A stretch of 12,141 bases of DNA, from positions 1 through 12,141 of the forward strand of contig DQIA01000063.1 of assembly GCA_003525905.1 (NCBI GenBank). The letters are read 5' to 3'. Positions 6,255 to 12,141 of this stretch are shown here, one piece after another. The stretch is from Clostridiales bacterium (GTDB lineage: Bacteria; Bacillota; Clostridia; Oscillospirales; Oscillospiraceae). The number at the start of each line of letters is the position of its first letter. Positions within the stretch are counted from its first letter, which is position 1. The notes beneath the pieces were generated by a model, which was not told where the DNA came from, ran no database searches, and worked only from the letters and a program-made list of their open reading frames with translations. Made by a program: the position numbers and the translations under genes.

Positions 6255-7439
6255 TCAGTTCTCCGAGACATTCAGCACATCGGCCAGCGAGGTATCCTCA
6301 AAATAGGTGTTTGCGTTATAGAGGAACAGCACGTCCGTGACCTGCTCGCGGGAGATGACGGACTCGACGTTGTCATAATAATACCGCGGATCGATGAGAA
6401 TGATGTGGTCGTAATAGGGATAGAGGAACTGCATGAGGCAGTTGGCGTAGGAGTCCTTGAACAGCAGCAGCGTCTTGCCGGTTTCGGCCGTCGTATAGAC
6501 GTCCACGCGGGGGTAGTTGCCGCCGAAGAACACGGTGTATTTGTCCTTCTGGTCCAGCGCGCTGCGGTCGTAGATCGTGGCGGACGTCTCTGCGGCATCG
6601 CCGTAGGAGACGTAGTATTCGATGTCCGTCTGCGGGACATACAGCTCCACGGTGTCATAGGCGGCGTGGCTGCCGCTGCGGGAGGCCAGCGTGCCCTCGA
6701 ACGTGGTGGAGACGGTATAGGTGTCGTAATTCTGAACGGGCTGCGGGATGCCGAGCTTTTCGGCCATGGCCTCAAAGGCATAGCGCGCGCCGAGGCTCGT
6801 CCAGTGGTGGTCCGTGCGGTAATAGAGCTGCCCGTCCGTGTGGGCGGAAAGCGCGGCGGAGACATTCAGGAACGAGATGCCCTGCAGGCTGCCCGCCAGC
6901 GCGGTCAGGTCGGCGCTCTGGTCGCGGACCGGCGCATTTTTTGGGAGCTTGTCCGCCAGAATGCACGCGGCGTTCGGAATGACGGCCATGTTCAGCCGCA
7001 GGTCCGTGTGGCGCGCGGCAAAGGCATTGATGGCCTCCACATTGCGGCTGTCCTGCGGCGGATCGGCGGGCGGCTCCATGAGATAGTCGTCGCTGCAGAG
7101 GTAGACGCCGTTGGATTCCTTTTGCCCCGTGAGCTTCAGGAAGCGGAGCCGCAGCGCGATCCAGAAATCGCGGCCGGCGAACTGATCGGCCGTGTAGGAC
7201 TCCAGATCGGAAAACCAGCTGCCGTCCTTCACGGCGGACCAGCTCAGCTTCGGGAACTGGGCCAGCTTGCGGTTCTCGCTGTCGGAATAGGTGCGGTCCG
7301 GGGTGAGCAGGCTGCCGAGCGTCAGGCAGAGAATGGTCCCGAGCAGGATGACGCTCATAAGAAGGCCCTGCTGCAGCCGGGCGCGCTGGTAGGCAAGCCG
7401 CCGGGAGCGGCGCGGATTTCTGTGTTCTTCCAAAACCAT
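6255..7439 (-). CDS. DHHW-family protein, AlgJ/AlgX-like extracytoplasmic acyltransferase
   Basis: This 394-aa protein has a basic N-terminus, one membrane helix (about 27-45) and a large outer domain. The family-defining DHHW is at residues 210-213 (YYRTDHHWTSLGARYAF), and KDSYAN at 328-333 offers the serine. In AlgJ/AlgX the DxHW Asp and His plus a later Ser form the catalytic triad, so Asp210, His212 and Ser330 are the likely equivalents. Such proteins take acetyl groups handed over by an MBOAT partner and place them on a surface polysaccharide. It is the last gene of the four-gene operon, 9 nt after MBOAT. Start choice is unsettled: GGAGG is only 2 nt before this ATG but an ideal 8 nt before the TTG at codon 3. 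The family call is firm; the polymer is unknown. Confidence 0.88.
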   Translation of the reverse strand: MVLEEHRNPRRSRRLAYQRARLQQGLLMSVILLGTILCLTLGSLLTPDRTYSDSENRKLAQFPKLSWSAVKDGSWFSDLESYTADQFAGRDFWIALRLRFLKLTGQKESNGVYLCSDDYLMEPPADPPQDSRNVEAINAFAARHTDLRLNMAVIPNAACILADKLPKNAPVRDQSADLTALAGSLQGISFLNVSAALSAHTDGQLYYRTDHHWTSLGARYAFEAMAEKLGIPQPVQNYDTYTVSTTFEGTLASRSGSHAAYDTVELYVPQTDIEYYVSYGDAAETSATIYDRSALDQKDKYTVFFGGNYPRVDVYTTAETGKTLLLFKDSYANCLMQFLYPYYDHIILIDPRYYYDNVESVISREQVTDVLFLYNANTYFEDTSLADVLNVSEN

Positions 7440-7448
7440 CGCCTCCGA

Positions 7449-8849
7449 TCAGAACTGGAAATACAGGAAGGTGGAATAGGTGTCGTTCATCATCAGGGCG
7501 ATGCACAACAGCAGCAGCGCCAGGAACAGCACCACGGAGAAGGCCTGCCAGGCCTTATTGCGGCGCAGCAGATTGGTGCCCACATGCGAGACGACGGGGA
7601 ACGAGCCGATCGCGCCCACGAGCAGCAGGGGCCAGCAGCCTGCCAGATAATACTTCGCCGTGGCGTCGACGAGCGCACTGCCGCTGCCGAACATCCGCCC
7701 GATCCAGCCGAAGGCCGCGGCGGGCGAGGACGAGAAGAAGAACACCCAGCCGATGAGCACGAGCAGCAGCGTCAGCACATGGCGCAGCAGGCCGGGCAGG
7801 TGCTCCAGCACACGGCGCAGCACGAACTTTTCGAGGATGAGCAGCACGCCGTAATAAACGCCCCAGAGCAGGAACGTCCAGTTTGCGCCGTGCCAGATGC
7901 CGGTCAGCAGCCAGACGAGCAGCAGGTTCGCGATGGTGCGTACCGTCCCGGCGCGGCTGCCGCCGCAGGGAATGTAGACGTAGTCGCGGAACCACGCGCC
8001 GAGCGAGATATGCCAGCGCCGCCAGAATTCCGTGATGCTCTGCGAGACATAGGGATAGTCAAAATTCTTGCCGAAGCGGAAGCCGAACATCGAGGCAAGG
8101 CCGATGGCCATATCCGAATAGCCGCTGAAGTCAAAGTAGAGCATCAGCGCATAGCACACCGCTCCGAGCCACGCGCTCAGCGTGGAAAGCTGCGTCATCG
8201 GCAGGGCGGAGAGTGCGTAGAACGTTGTGCCGAGCGTGTTGGCCAGCAGGACCTTTTTTGCAAGGCCGATGAGGAACAGACGCGCGCCCGAGCCGAAGCC
8301 CTCGCGCGTGACGGGGTGGTCGCGCAGCTGCGGCTCCATCTCGGCATACTGCACGATGGGGCCGGAGACGAGTTTCGGGAAGAACGTGACATACAGGCTG
8401 AAGTCCAGCACATTGCGCGCAGCGGGCGCGCGGTCGCGGTAGACGTCGAACAGATAGGACAGCAGCGAGAACGTGAAGAACGACACGCCGATGGGCATCG
8501 GCAGCTCCCTCGCACGCAGCGCCGTGCCGAGCAGGGCGTTGAGATTGTCCACAAGGAAGCCGTAGTATTTGAAGAAGCCCAGCAGCAGAAGATTCACGAG
8601 CACGGACGAGACGAGCACGAACCGCCCGCTCCGGCCGCGCGCTTTCTGAAGCGCCAGCTCACGGCCCGCGAAATAGTGGAACGCGATGTCCAGCACCATG
8701 AGAACGAGATATTCCGGCGTCCCCCAGGCGAAGAACACGAGGCTGCACACAACGAGGGCGGCGTTTTTCAGCCGCTTCGGCAGCACAAAATACAGGATGA
8801 GGCTGACGGGCAGGAATACGAACGGGAAGACGAGTGTACTGAATGCCAT
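7449..8849 (-). CDS. MBOAT-family membrane O-acyltransferase (AlgI/PatA-like)
   Basis: This 466-aa polytopic membrane protein moves acyl (usually acetyl) groups from a cytoplasmic donor across the membrane to extracytoplasmic acceptor proteins. It is full length for the AlgI/DltB group. Visible family marks in order: YFDFSGYSDMAIG (238-250), EFWRRWHISLGAWFRDYVYI with His280 (274-293), and the catalytic GIWHGANW with the invariant His320 (317-324). About ten hydrophobic segments surround them. A dlt origin is unlikely because no dltA, dltC or dltD is nearby; the DHHW and SGNH genes beside it point to polysaccharide or peptidoglycan O-acetylation. Its ribosome site AAGGAGGGG overlaps the TAA of the preceding gene, so translation is probably coupled. 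Confidence 0.93.
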   Translation of the reverse strand: MAFSTLVFPFVFLPVSLILYFVLPKRLKNAALVVCSLVFFAWGTPEYLVLMVLDIAFHYFAGRELALQKARGRSGRFVLVSSVLVNLLLLGFFKYYGFLVDNLNALLGTALRARELPMPIGVSFFTFSLLSYLFDVYRDRAPAARNVLDFSLYVTFFPKLVSGPIVQYAEMEPQLRDHPVTREGFGSGARLFLIGLAKKVLLANTLGTTFYALSALPMTQLSTLSAWLGAVCYALMLYFDFSGYSDMAIGLASMFGFRFGKNFDYPYVSQSITEFWRRWHISLGAWFRDYVYIPCGGSRAGTVRTIANLLLVWLLTGIWHGANWTFLLWGVYYGVLLILEKFVLRRVLEHLPGLLRHVLTLLLVLIGWVFFFSSSPAAAFGWIGRMFGSGSALVDATAKYYLAGCWPLLLVGAIGSFPVVSHVGTNLLRRNKAWQAFSVVLFLALLLLCIALMMNDTYSTFLYFQF

Positions 8850-8861
8850 AGCTTCCCCTCC

Positions 8862-9347
8862 TTACAGCGCGCCGCGGAACGCCTGCTGCACGGCAGCGGC
8901 GTCCTTATGGACGACGAACAGAACGTAGTTGCCCCGGATATCCAGAATGGAATGATTCGTCAGCAGGTCATACTGCTCCAGGCCGTAGCCGTCGAAGCTG
9001 GTCTTCTGCGTTTCGAGCCGGGCCTCCACGGCGGCGCGGACAGCCTCCTGCTGCGACGTATCGCGCAGCTTGAGCAGCAGAAGCTCCTCGGCCTCCATGT
9101 TTGTCTGCGGGTAATAGAGCAGGCAGCCGTCAAAATCGGACGGATTCAGGCCGTACAGGCGCTTGACCATCTGCACGCTGCCCTCCTGCAGGGCGCTCAG
9201 GTCGATGCTCGCCGTGACGGCGGAGGCCACGTCCTCAAAGGCGGCCGAGCTGACCGGCTCCTGCCGGAAGCTCACCACAAGGAACACGACGGCAAGCCCC
9301 ACGCACAGCCAGCGCAGCAGCTCAAGCAGGATCGTTTTCTGTTTCAT
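8862..9347 (-). CDS. DUF4358 membrane-anchored protein
   Basis: This 161-aa protein has an N-terminal anchor helix (10-27) followed by a DUF4358 domain (about 35-155) outside the membrane, recognisable from the VKRLYGLNPSDFDG, TNMEAEELLLLKL and GNYVLFVV blocks. The function of the family is unknown. The ATG at 9347 was chosen because GGAGG sits 10 nt upstream; the ATG at 9356 is only 1 nt from it. The start lies inside the end of the SGNH gene (26-bp overlap) and the stop overlaps the MBOAT ribosome site, so it is locked into the acyltransferase operon. From that position I infer a structural or regulatory part in acyl transfer at the cell surface. Confidence 0.87.
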   Translation of the reverse strand: MKQKTILLELLRWLCVGLAVVFLVVSFRQEPVSSAAFEDVASAVTASIDLSALQEGSVQMVKRLYGLNPSDFDGCLLYYPQTNMEAEELLLLKLRDTSQQEAVRAAVEARLETQKTSFDGYGLEQYDLLTNHSILDIRGNYVLFVVHKDAAAVQQAFRGAL

Positions 9348-10185
9348 TTGTCGCATCCTCCGCTTCTGCGGGGCTGTCCAGCCCGGCAAGGATCAGATTG
9401 GCAGCCCAATAGGGGTAGAATTCCGGGCGGACGTGGATGCCGTCCGGCTGCCAGAGATCGGCATAGGTCTGGCAGATCTCGGTATTATCCGCAAAGGGAA
9501 TGCCGTTTTCGGCGCAGGCCGCGCCGACGGCCTCGCTCCATTCGGGGATATTGCGCCATTTCGAGCTCTTCTCAAAAGCGGGGTCCTGCGCGGGCAGGAT
9601 GGAGCTGACGACGACCGTCACGCCGGGCAGGGCCTCCTTCAGGTCGGCGACGACCTGCAGCAGCTCTGCGACATACTCCTCCTTTGTGTCCCAATAGCCA
9701 ATGCTGATGTCGTTCAGACCGTAGCACAGGTAGACATAGTCCGGCTGCAGAGCGCGGATGTCGTCCATGTGCGCGGCGACGTCGCGGATGGTGTTGCCGC
9801 CGTCCGCCAGCACGCGGCTCTTTTCCAGAAAATCGAAGTAATAGAAGCCGACGGCGCGGGAATCGCCGAGGATGACGTAGCTGTCGAACATGGACCAGAT
9901 GTCCAGCTCACCGCTCGTGATTTTTGCAACGAGGGCATCGCGCTCCTCCTTCTTCTGCTGGGCCAGCAGCTCCGCGCGGCGCTGCTTCTCCCGCTCGCGC
10001 AGCGTTTCGGCGATGGCGGAGGCGTCCTTTGCGGCCGCGCTGTCCAGATAGGCCGTGCCAGCGGCGACGGCCGCGCCCTCCTTCGGGGCGGCGGGCATAC
10101 TGCCGAGCACCCATACCGTGAGAAGTACGGCGCACAGCAGCGTCAGGATCCACGGCATCAGGCCGCGGCTTTGTCTTTGTTTCAT
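9322..10185 (-). CDS. Membrane-anchored SGNH/GDSL-family hydrolase or acyltransferase
   Basis: This 287-aa first gene of the operon has an N-terminal anchor (about 10-29), then a charged Ala/Glu/Arg/Gln-rich helix, probably coiled coil (55-85), holding an outer SGNH domain (about 100-270). All four blocks are present: GDSRAVG with nucleophile Ser109, Gly130 in DGGN, Asn158 in YGLND, and DGIH with Asp248 and His251. SGNH proteins next to MBOAT genes either transfer acetyl groups to glycans (as PatB does) or remove them. The C-terminal tail (271-287) is acidic and short. The ATG at 10185 has AGGAG 8 nt upstream, and a near-consensus promoter lies about 55 nt before it. Transfer versus hydrolysis cannot be told from the motifs. 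Confidence 0.9.
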   Translation of the reverse strand: MKQRQSRGLMPWILTLLCAVLLTVWVLGSMPAAPKEGAAVAAGTAYLDSAAAKDASAIAETLREREKQRRAELLAQQKKEERDALVAKITSGELDIWSMFDSYVILGDSRAVGFYYFDFLEKSRVLADGGNTIRDVAAHMDDIRALQPDYVYLCYGLNDISIGYWDTKEEYVAELLQVVADLKEALPGVTVVVSSILPAQDPAFEKSSKWRNIPEWSEAVGAACAENGIPFADNTEICQTYADLWQPDGIHVRPEFYPYWAANLILAGLDSPAEAEDATNETENDPA

Positions 10186-10239
10186 GCTCTCTGCTCCTGT
10201 TCAGCGGCTGTGTCCGGAGAGCACAGCCAGAGTAATTAT

Positions 10240-10268
10240 ATTCTATCGTATAGACGGATATTTTGCAA
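10240..10268 (-). promoter_or_regulatory. Sigma-A promoter of the O-acyltransferase operon
   Basis: On the minus strand, TTGCAA (10268-10263) is separated by 17 bp from TAGAAT (10245-10240), a five-of-six -10; a perfect TATAAT lies just beyond (10240-10235). The leader of about 50 nt contains a GGCTGTG/CACAGCC hairpin (10206-10228) just before the ribosome site. Confidence 0.72.
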
Positions 10269-10309
10269 CCGAAATCCCGTATATAAGACGGCAGTGCGTG
10301 CCGGATGTT

Positions 10310-10579
10310 TCACAGCCAGAGCTGGACCGCTGCGCCAAGCAGGAGCTGCACGGCCAGCATTACGGGCATGCCGACGGAAAAATGGCGGTGGAGCGTTTTG
10401 TGGCGGAACAGCTGCATGGCGAGAACGCCGCCGAGCGCGCCCCCGGCCGCCGCCCAGCCGAGCAGTACGCGCTCCGGGATACGCCTGCGGCGGCAGCGGG
10501 CGAGATGCTTATCCCATCCCATAAGAAAAAACGTGACGGCACTCATGAGAAGCAGCCAGCACACATAGTATTTCAGCAT
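10310..10579 (-). CDS. DUF1294 small membrane protein
   Basis: This 89-aa integral membrane protein has three hydrophobic segments and the DUF1294 signature: FFLMGWDKHLARCRRRRIPE, GGALGGVLAMQLFRHKTLHRHF and a final hydrophobic helix. The role of the family is unknown. The frame is open further upstream to 10651, but the ATG at 10579 has AAGGA 8 nt before it, while the ATG at 10588 has no spacing to its ribosome site. The only good promoter lies within the coding sequence of the divergent lipoprotein gene (10642-10670). There is no visible terminator between this gene and the acyltransferase promoter, so some read-through into that operon is possible. Confidence 0.83.
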   Translation of the reverse strand: MLKYYVCWLLLMSAVTFFLMGWDKHLARCRRRRIPERVLLGWAAAGGALGGVLAMQLFRHKTLHRHFSVGMPVMLAVQLLLGAAVQLWL

Positions 10580-10605
10580 CAGGATCATCCTTTCGGAGGT
10601 GGAAT

Positions 10606-11118
10606 ATGAAACGGATTCCATGCATTGCAATTGTCTGCCTGATTTTAACATTGAGCGGCTGCGCTGTCAAGAGCGCGGCGGATGCGGAGACGGTCTGTGA
10701 CCCCGGCTCCGGCCCGGAGCCGCCGCAGTTCTGCCTGACGGCCGAGCTCCCGTCAGAGCTGCAGCGCTCGGCGGAGGACTCCGCAGAGGGACGCAGCGTC
10801 TATACGCGCGCGGACGGGGCCTATGAGGTCGTCATCGAGACGGCAGCCGGGGCGCCCGATGCGGTGCTGCGGCAGCTGACGGGCCGAGAGACGGCTGCGC
10901 TGGACCCGGTCTATCTGGCCTGGCCGCAGGCAGATCAGTACCAGTTCGCGTGGACGGGCGCGGACGACGAGGGAGAGCTTGCCTGCTGCGGCACGCTGCT
11001 CTATGACGGCACGACGTGCTACACTCTGACCATCCGCTGCGCGGCAGAGCTGGAGAAGTCCTATCATGCCGAGTTTGCCCGCATTCTGGCGCACACAAGG
11101 CTGACGGACGCCGCATGA
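10606..11118 (+). CDS. Hypothetical lipoprotein, cysteine-rich
   Basis: This 170-aa protein has a lipoprotein signal peptide: basic start (MKR), hydrophobic core and lipobox LSGC with the lipidated Cys19. The mature part is not recognised; it has a short Pro-rich spacer (33-40), a strand-rich domain, and six cysteines (31, 43, 127, 128, 138, 145) that could form disulfides outside the cell. GGAGG (10595-10599) is 6 nt before the ATG. Its start is only 26 bp from the divergent DUF1294 start, so its own promoter must lie inside that gene; I found no convincing one. Codon use is like that of its neighbours. Confidence 0.82.
   Translation: MKRIPCIAIVCLILTLSGCAVKSAADAETVCDPGSGPEPPQFCLTAELPSELQRSAEDSAEGRSVYTRADGAYEVVIETAAGAPDAVLRQLTGRETAALDPVYLAWPQADQYQFAWTGADDEGELACCGTLLYDGTTCYTLTIRCAAELEKSYHAEFARILAHTRLTDAA
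10642..10670 (-). promoter_or_regulatory. Near-consensus promoter for the DUF1294 gene, inside the lipoprotein gene
   Basis: On the minus strand, a perfect TTGACA (10670-10665), a 17-bp spacer and TAAAAT (10647-10642, five of six) point at the DUF1294 gene. Transcription would start near 10635 with a leader of about 55 nt, antisense to the first 30 bases of the lipoprotein gene's coding sequence and to its ribosome site. Confidence 0.7.
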
Positions 11119-11140
11119 CCGGCCTGCGATTCTTTTTTGC

Positions 11141-11169
11141 TTGCGTTTTCCCGGCCTTTGCGGTATGAT
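11141..11169 (+). promoter_or_regulatory. Probable promoter of the second lipoprotein / GtrA pair
   Basis: TTGCGT (11141-11146), 17 bp, then TATGAT (11164-11169, five of six). The -35 is weak. Transcription would start near 11176, about 48 nt before the GTG start at 11224. Confidence 0.5.
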
Positions 11170-11223
11170 AGGGCATACGGTCCGCAGAATGCGCGCCGAT
11201 TTTTGTTGTTGGAGGCGCTGCCT

Positions 11224-11619
11224 GTGAGATCTGTTTCCTGTTTTCTGGCCATTGTCCTGGCCACCTTCCTGCTGTGCGCCTGCGGCGCGAAGGACGAGCC
11301 GAGAGCCTCAGTCGAGTCCGTCGTGCAGGAGAACTGGCCGCAGTTTTCCGATGCCGAATATGACGAGACGGCCGGAACGCTCCGCCTGACGCAGGAGAGC
11401 ACCATGACCTATGCCTCCGCGCAGAAGTTCGGCGGTGAGGTCTACAAGGACGACCTGTCGCTCGAGAGCTACCTCGATATCGTCGGCGTCATTTCCTATG
11501 ATGTCCGCAGCGCCTGCGGCCTGCAGGAGCTGACGGTCACGCTCGAGGGCGTCAGCAGCGACGGACAGACGATTTACACCGTCAGCAGCGATGGAACGAT
11601 CACGTCCTGTTGGCAATAA
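11224..11619 (+). CDS. Small hypothetical lipoprotein
   Basis: This 131-aa protein starts with GTG; GGAGG (11211-11215) lies 8 nt upstream, which decides the start against a longer open frame back to 11137 that would include the promoter. The signal peptide ends in LCAC with Cys20 as the likely lipid site (Cys at -2 is unusual but tolerated). The mature part (about 110 aa) has an acidic, strand-rich domain ending in a repeated strand motif (GVSSDGQTIYTVSSDGTI). It is not recognised. It is 16 nt upstream of the GtrA gene and probably co-transcribed with it. Confidence 0.78.
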   Translation: MRSVSCFLAIVLATFLLCACGAKDEPRASVESVVQENWPQFSDAEYDETAGTLRLTQESTMTYASAQKFGGEVYKDDLSLESYLDIVGVISYDVRSACGLQELTVTLEGVSSDGQTIYTVSSDGTITSCWQ

Positions 11620-11635
11620 AGAAAGAAGAATCCGT

Positions 11636-12061
11636 ATGAAAGAAAAGTTCCGAATGCTGTTTGACGAAAAACTGTGGAAGTTCCTGCTCGTGGGCGTGCT
11701 CAACACGCTCGTTGGCAACGGCCTGATGTTCCTGCTGTATAACCTCGCCGGGTTCTCCTACTGGCCGGCGACGGGCCTGAGCTATGCGCTTGCAAGCGTG
11801 ATGAGCTATTTCCTCAACCGGTATTTCACGTTCAAGTATCAGGGCAGCGGCTGGGGGACGGCCCTGCGCTTCGCGCTGAATATCGCCGTGTGCTACGGCC
11901 TTGCCTATGGCCTTGCCAAGCCGCTCGTGCGGCTGATCTTCTCCGGCCTGTCGAAGAAATGGGCGGAGAATCTGGCCATGCTGGCGGGCATGGGCCTGTT
12001 TGTGGTGTTCAACTACTTCGGCCAGCGCTTTTTTGCCTTCCGCGAGAAGAAGGCGGAGTAA
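11636..12061 (+). CDS. GtrA-family membrane protein
   Basis: This 141-aa protein has four membrane helices (about 13-36, 42-60, 77-101, 113-129). The GtrA hallmarks are present: FLLVGVLNTLVGNGLMFLLY near the start, the NRYFTFK block after helix 2 (61-67) and the closing NYFGQRFFAF (126-135). GtrA proteins are thought to flip undecaprenyl-phosphate-linked sugars for glycosylation of cell-surface polymers. The expected bactoprenol glucosyltransferase partner (GtrB) is not in the window. The ATG at 11636 has only a weak AAGAAG site; translation may be coupled to the lipoprotein 16 nt before. A role with the nearby acyltransferase operon is possible but unproven. Confidence 0.88.
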   Translation: MKEKFRMLFDEKLWKFLLVGVLNTLVGNGLMFLLYNLAGFSYWPATGLSYALASVMSYFLNRYFTFKYQGSGWGTALRFALNIAVCYGLAYGLAKPLVRLIFSGLSKKWAENLAMLAGMGLFVVFNYFGQRFFAFREKKAE

Positions 12062-12120
12062 GGAACGCTGGTGGAGGGAGCCAGCAGATTCCCGGGCATT
12101 CCCACCGGCCGCACGCGTTA

Positions 12121-12141
12121 TGTAGGGGAGGGGCATGCCCC
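12121..12141 (+). repeat. Start of a palindromic intergenic repeat, cut by the window edge
   Basis: TGTAGGGGAG (12121-12130) repeats the 10-mer at 5099-5108. It runs into the perfect palindrome GGGGCATGCCCC (12130-12141), which ends exactly at the window edge. More of the arm probably continues outside. Confidence 0.45.

Noticed and set aside
6126..9608. A 1160-codon open frame on the plus strand
   Set aside because: It is antisense to DHHW, MBOAT and DUF4358, all with clear motifs. Its composition (Gln, Arg, His, Glu, Ala rich, no domain) and lack of a ribosome site mark it as a shadow of high-GC coding on the other strand.
9163..10524. A 453-codon plus-strand frame spanning the SGNH gene and the operon promoter
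   Set aside because: It crosses several real genes and regulatory sites on the other strand and resembles no family.
11095..11140. A terminator after the first lipoprotein gene, suggested by the T run at 11131-11138
   Set aside because: Only a 4-bp stem (CGCA/TGCG) precedes the T run, too weak to support.

Overview
The window looks like a chromosomal stretch of a GC-rich Bacillota of class Clostridia, most likely a gut member of the Oscillospiraceae/Ruminococcaceae. This is inferred from the strong GGAGG-type ribosome binding sites, the TTGACA/TATAAT-type promoters, the protein families (DUF4358, DHHW, DUF1294, zinc-ribbon membrane proteins) and the small intergenic repeats. No rRNA, tRNA, CRISPR array, phage gene or transposase gene was seen.

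Layout. (1) 1-645: the 3' end of a copper-exporting P-type ATPase whose C-terminus carries a copper-binding HMA domain. A strong internal Shine-Dalgarno and ATG could also release that domain as a free CopZ-like chaperone. A textbook terminator follows. (2) 646-999: no gene; it holds the terminator, a 180-bp composite repeat, and a possible promoter with a hairpin that covers the next gene's ribosome binding site. (3) 1000-2614: a secreted M23 peptidase (+) and an HD-domain hydrolase (-), converging and overlapping by 23 bp. (4) 2615-3036: no gene; two divergent promoters and a 221-bp MITE-like element with 21-bp terminal inverted repeats. (5) 3037-6050: a 679-aa zinc-ribbon/membrane-anchored protein and a small exported protein, separated by a second copy of the composite repeat (182 bp). 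A 47-bp solo copy lies just after the second gene. (6) 6206-10268, minus strand: a tight four-gene operon with its own promoter and terminator, encoding an SGNH hydrolase, a DUF4358 protein, an MBOAT O-acyltransferase and a DHHW (AlgJ/AlgX-like) protein. (7) 10310-12061: a DUF1294 membrane protein (-), two unrelated small lipoproteins (+) and a GtrA-family membrane protein (+). The last 22 bases begin another palindromic repeat.

How the genes fit together. The most coherent system is the minus-strand operon. By analogy with alginate (AlgI/AlgJ/AlgX) and peptidoglycan (PatA/PatB) O-acetylation, MBOAT would pass acyl groups across the membrane and the two SGNH-like extracytoplasmic proteins would place them on, or remove them from, a cell-surface polymer. 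DUF4358, encoded between them with translational coupling, is an uncharacterised candidate partner. GtrA (lipid-linked sugar flipping) and the M23 peptidase are also envelope functions, so much of the window concerns the cell surface. The polymer modified cannot be read from the sequence.

Most lines of the annotation rest on motifs read by eye. Promoters, hairpins and starts were inferred from consensus and spacing only.
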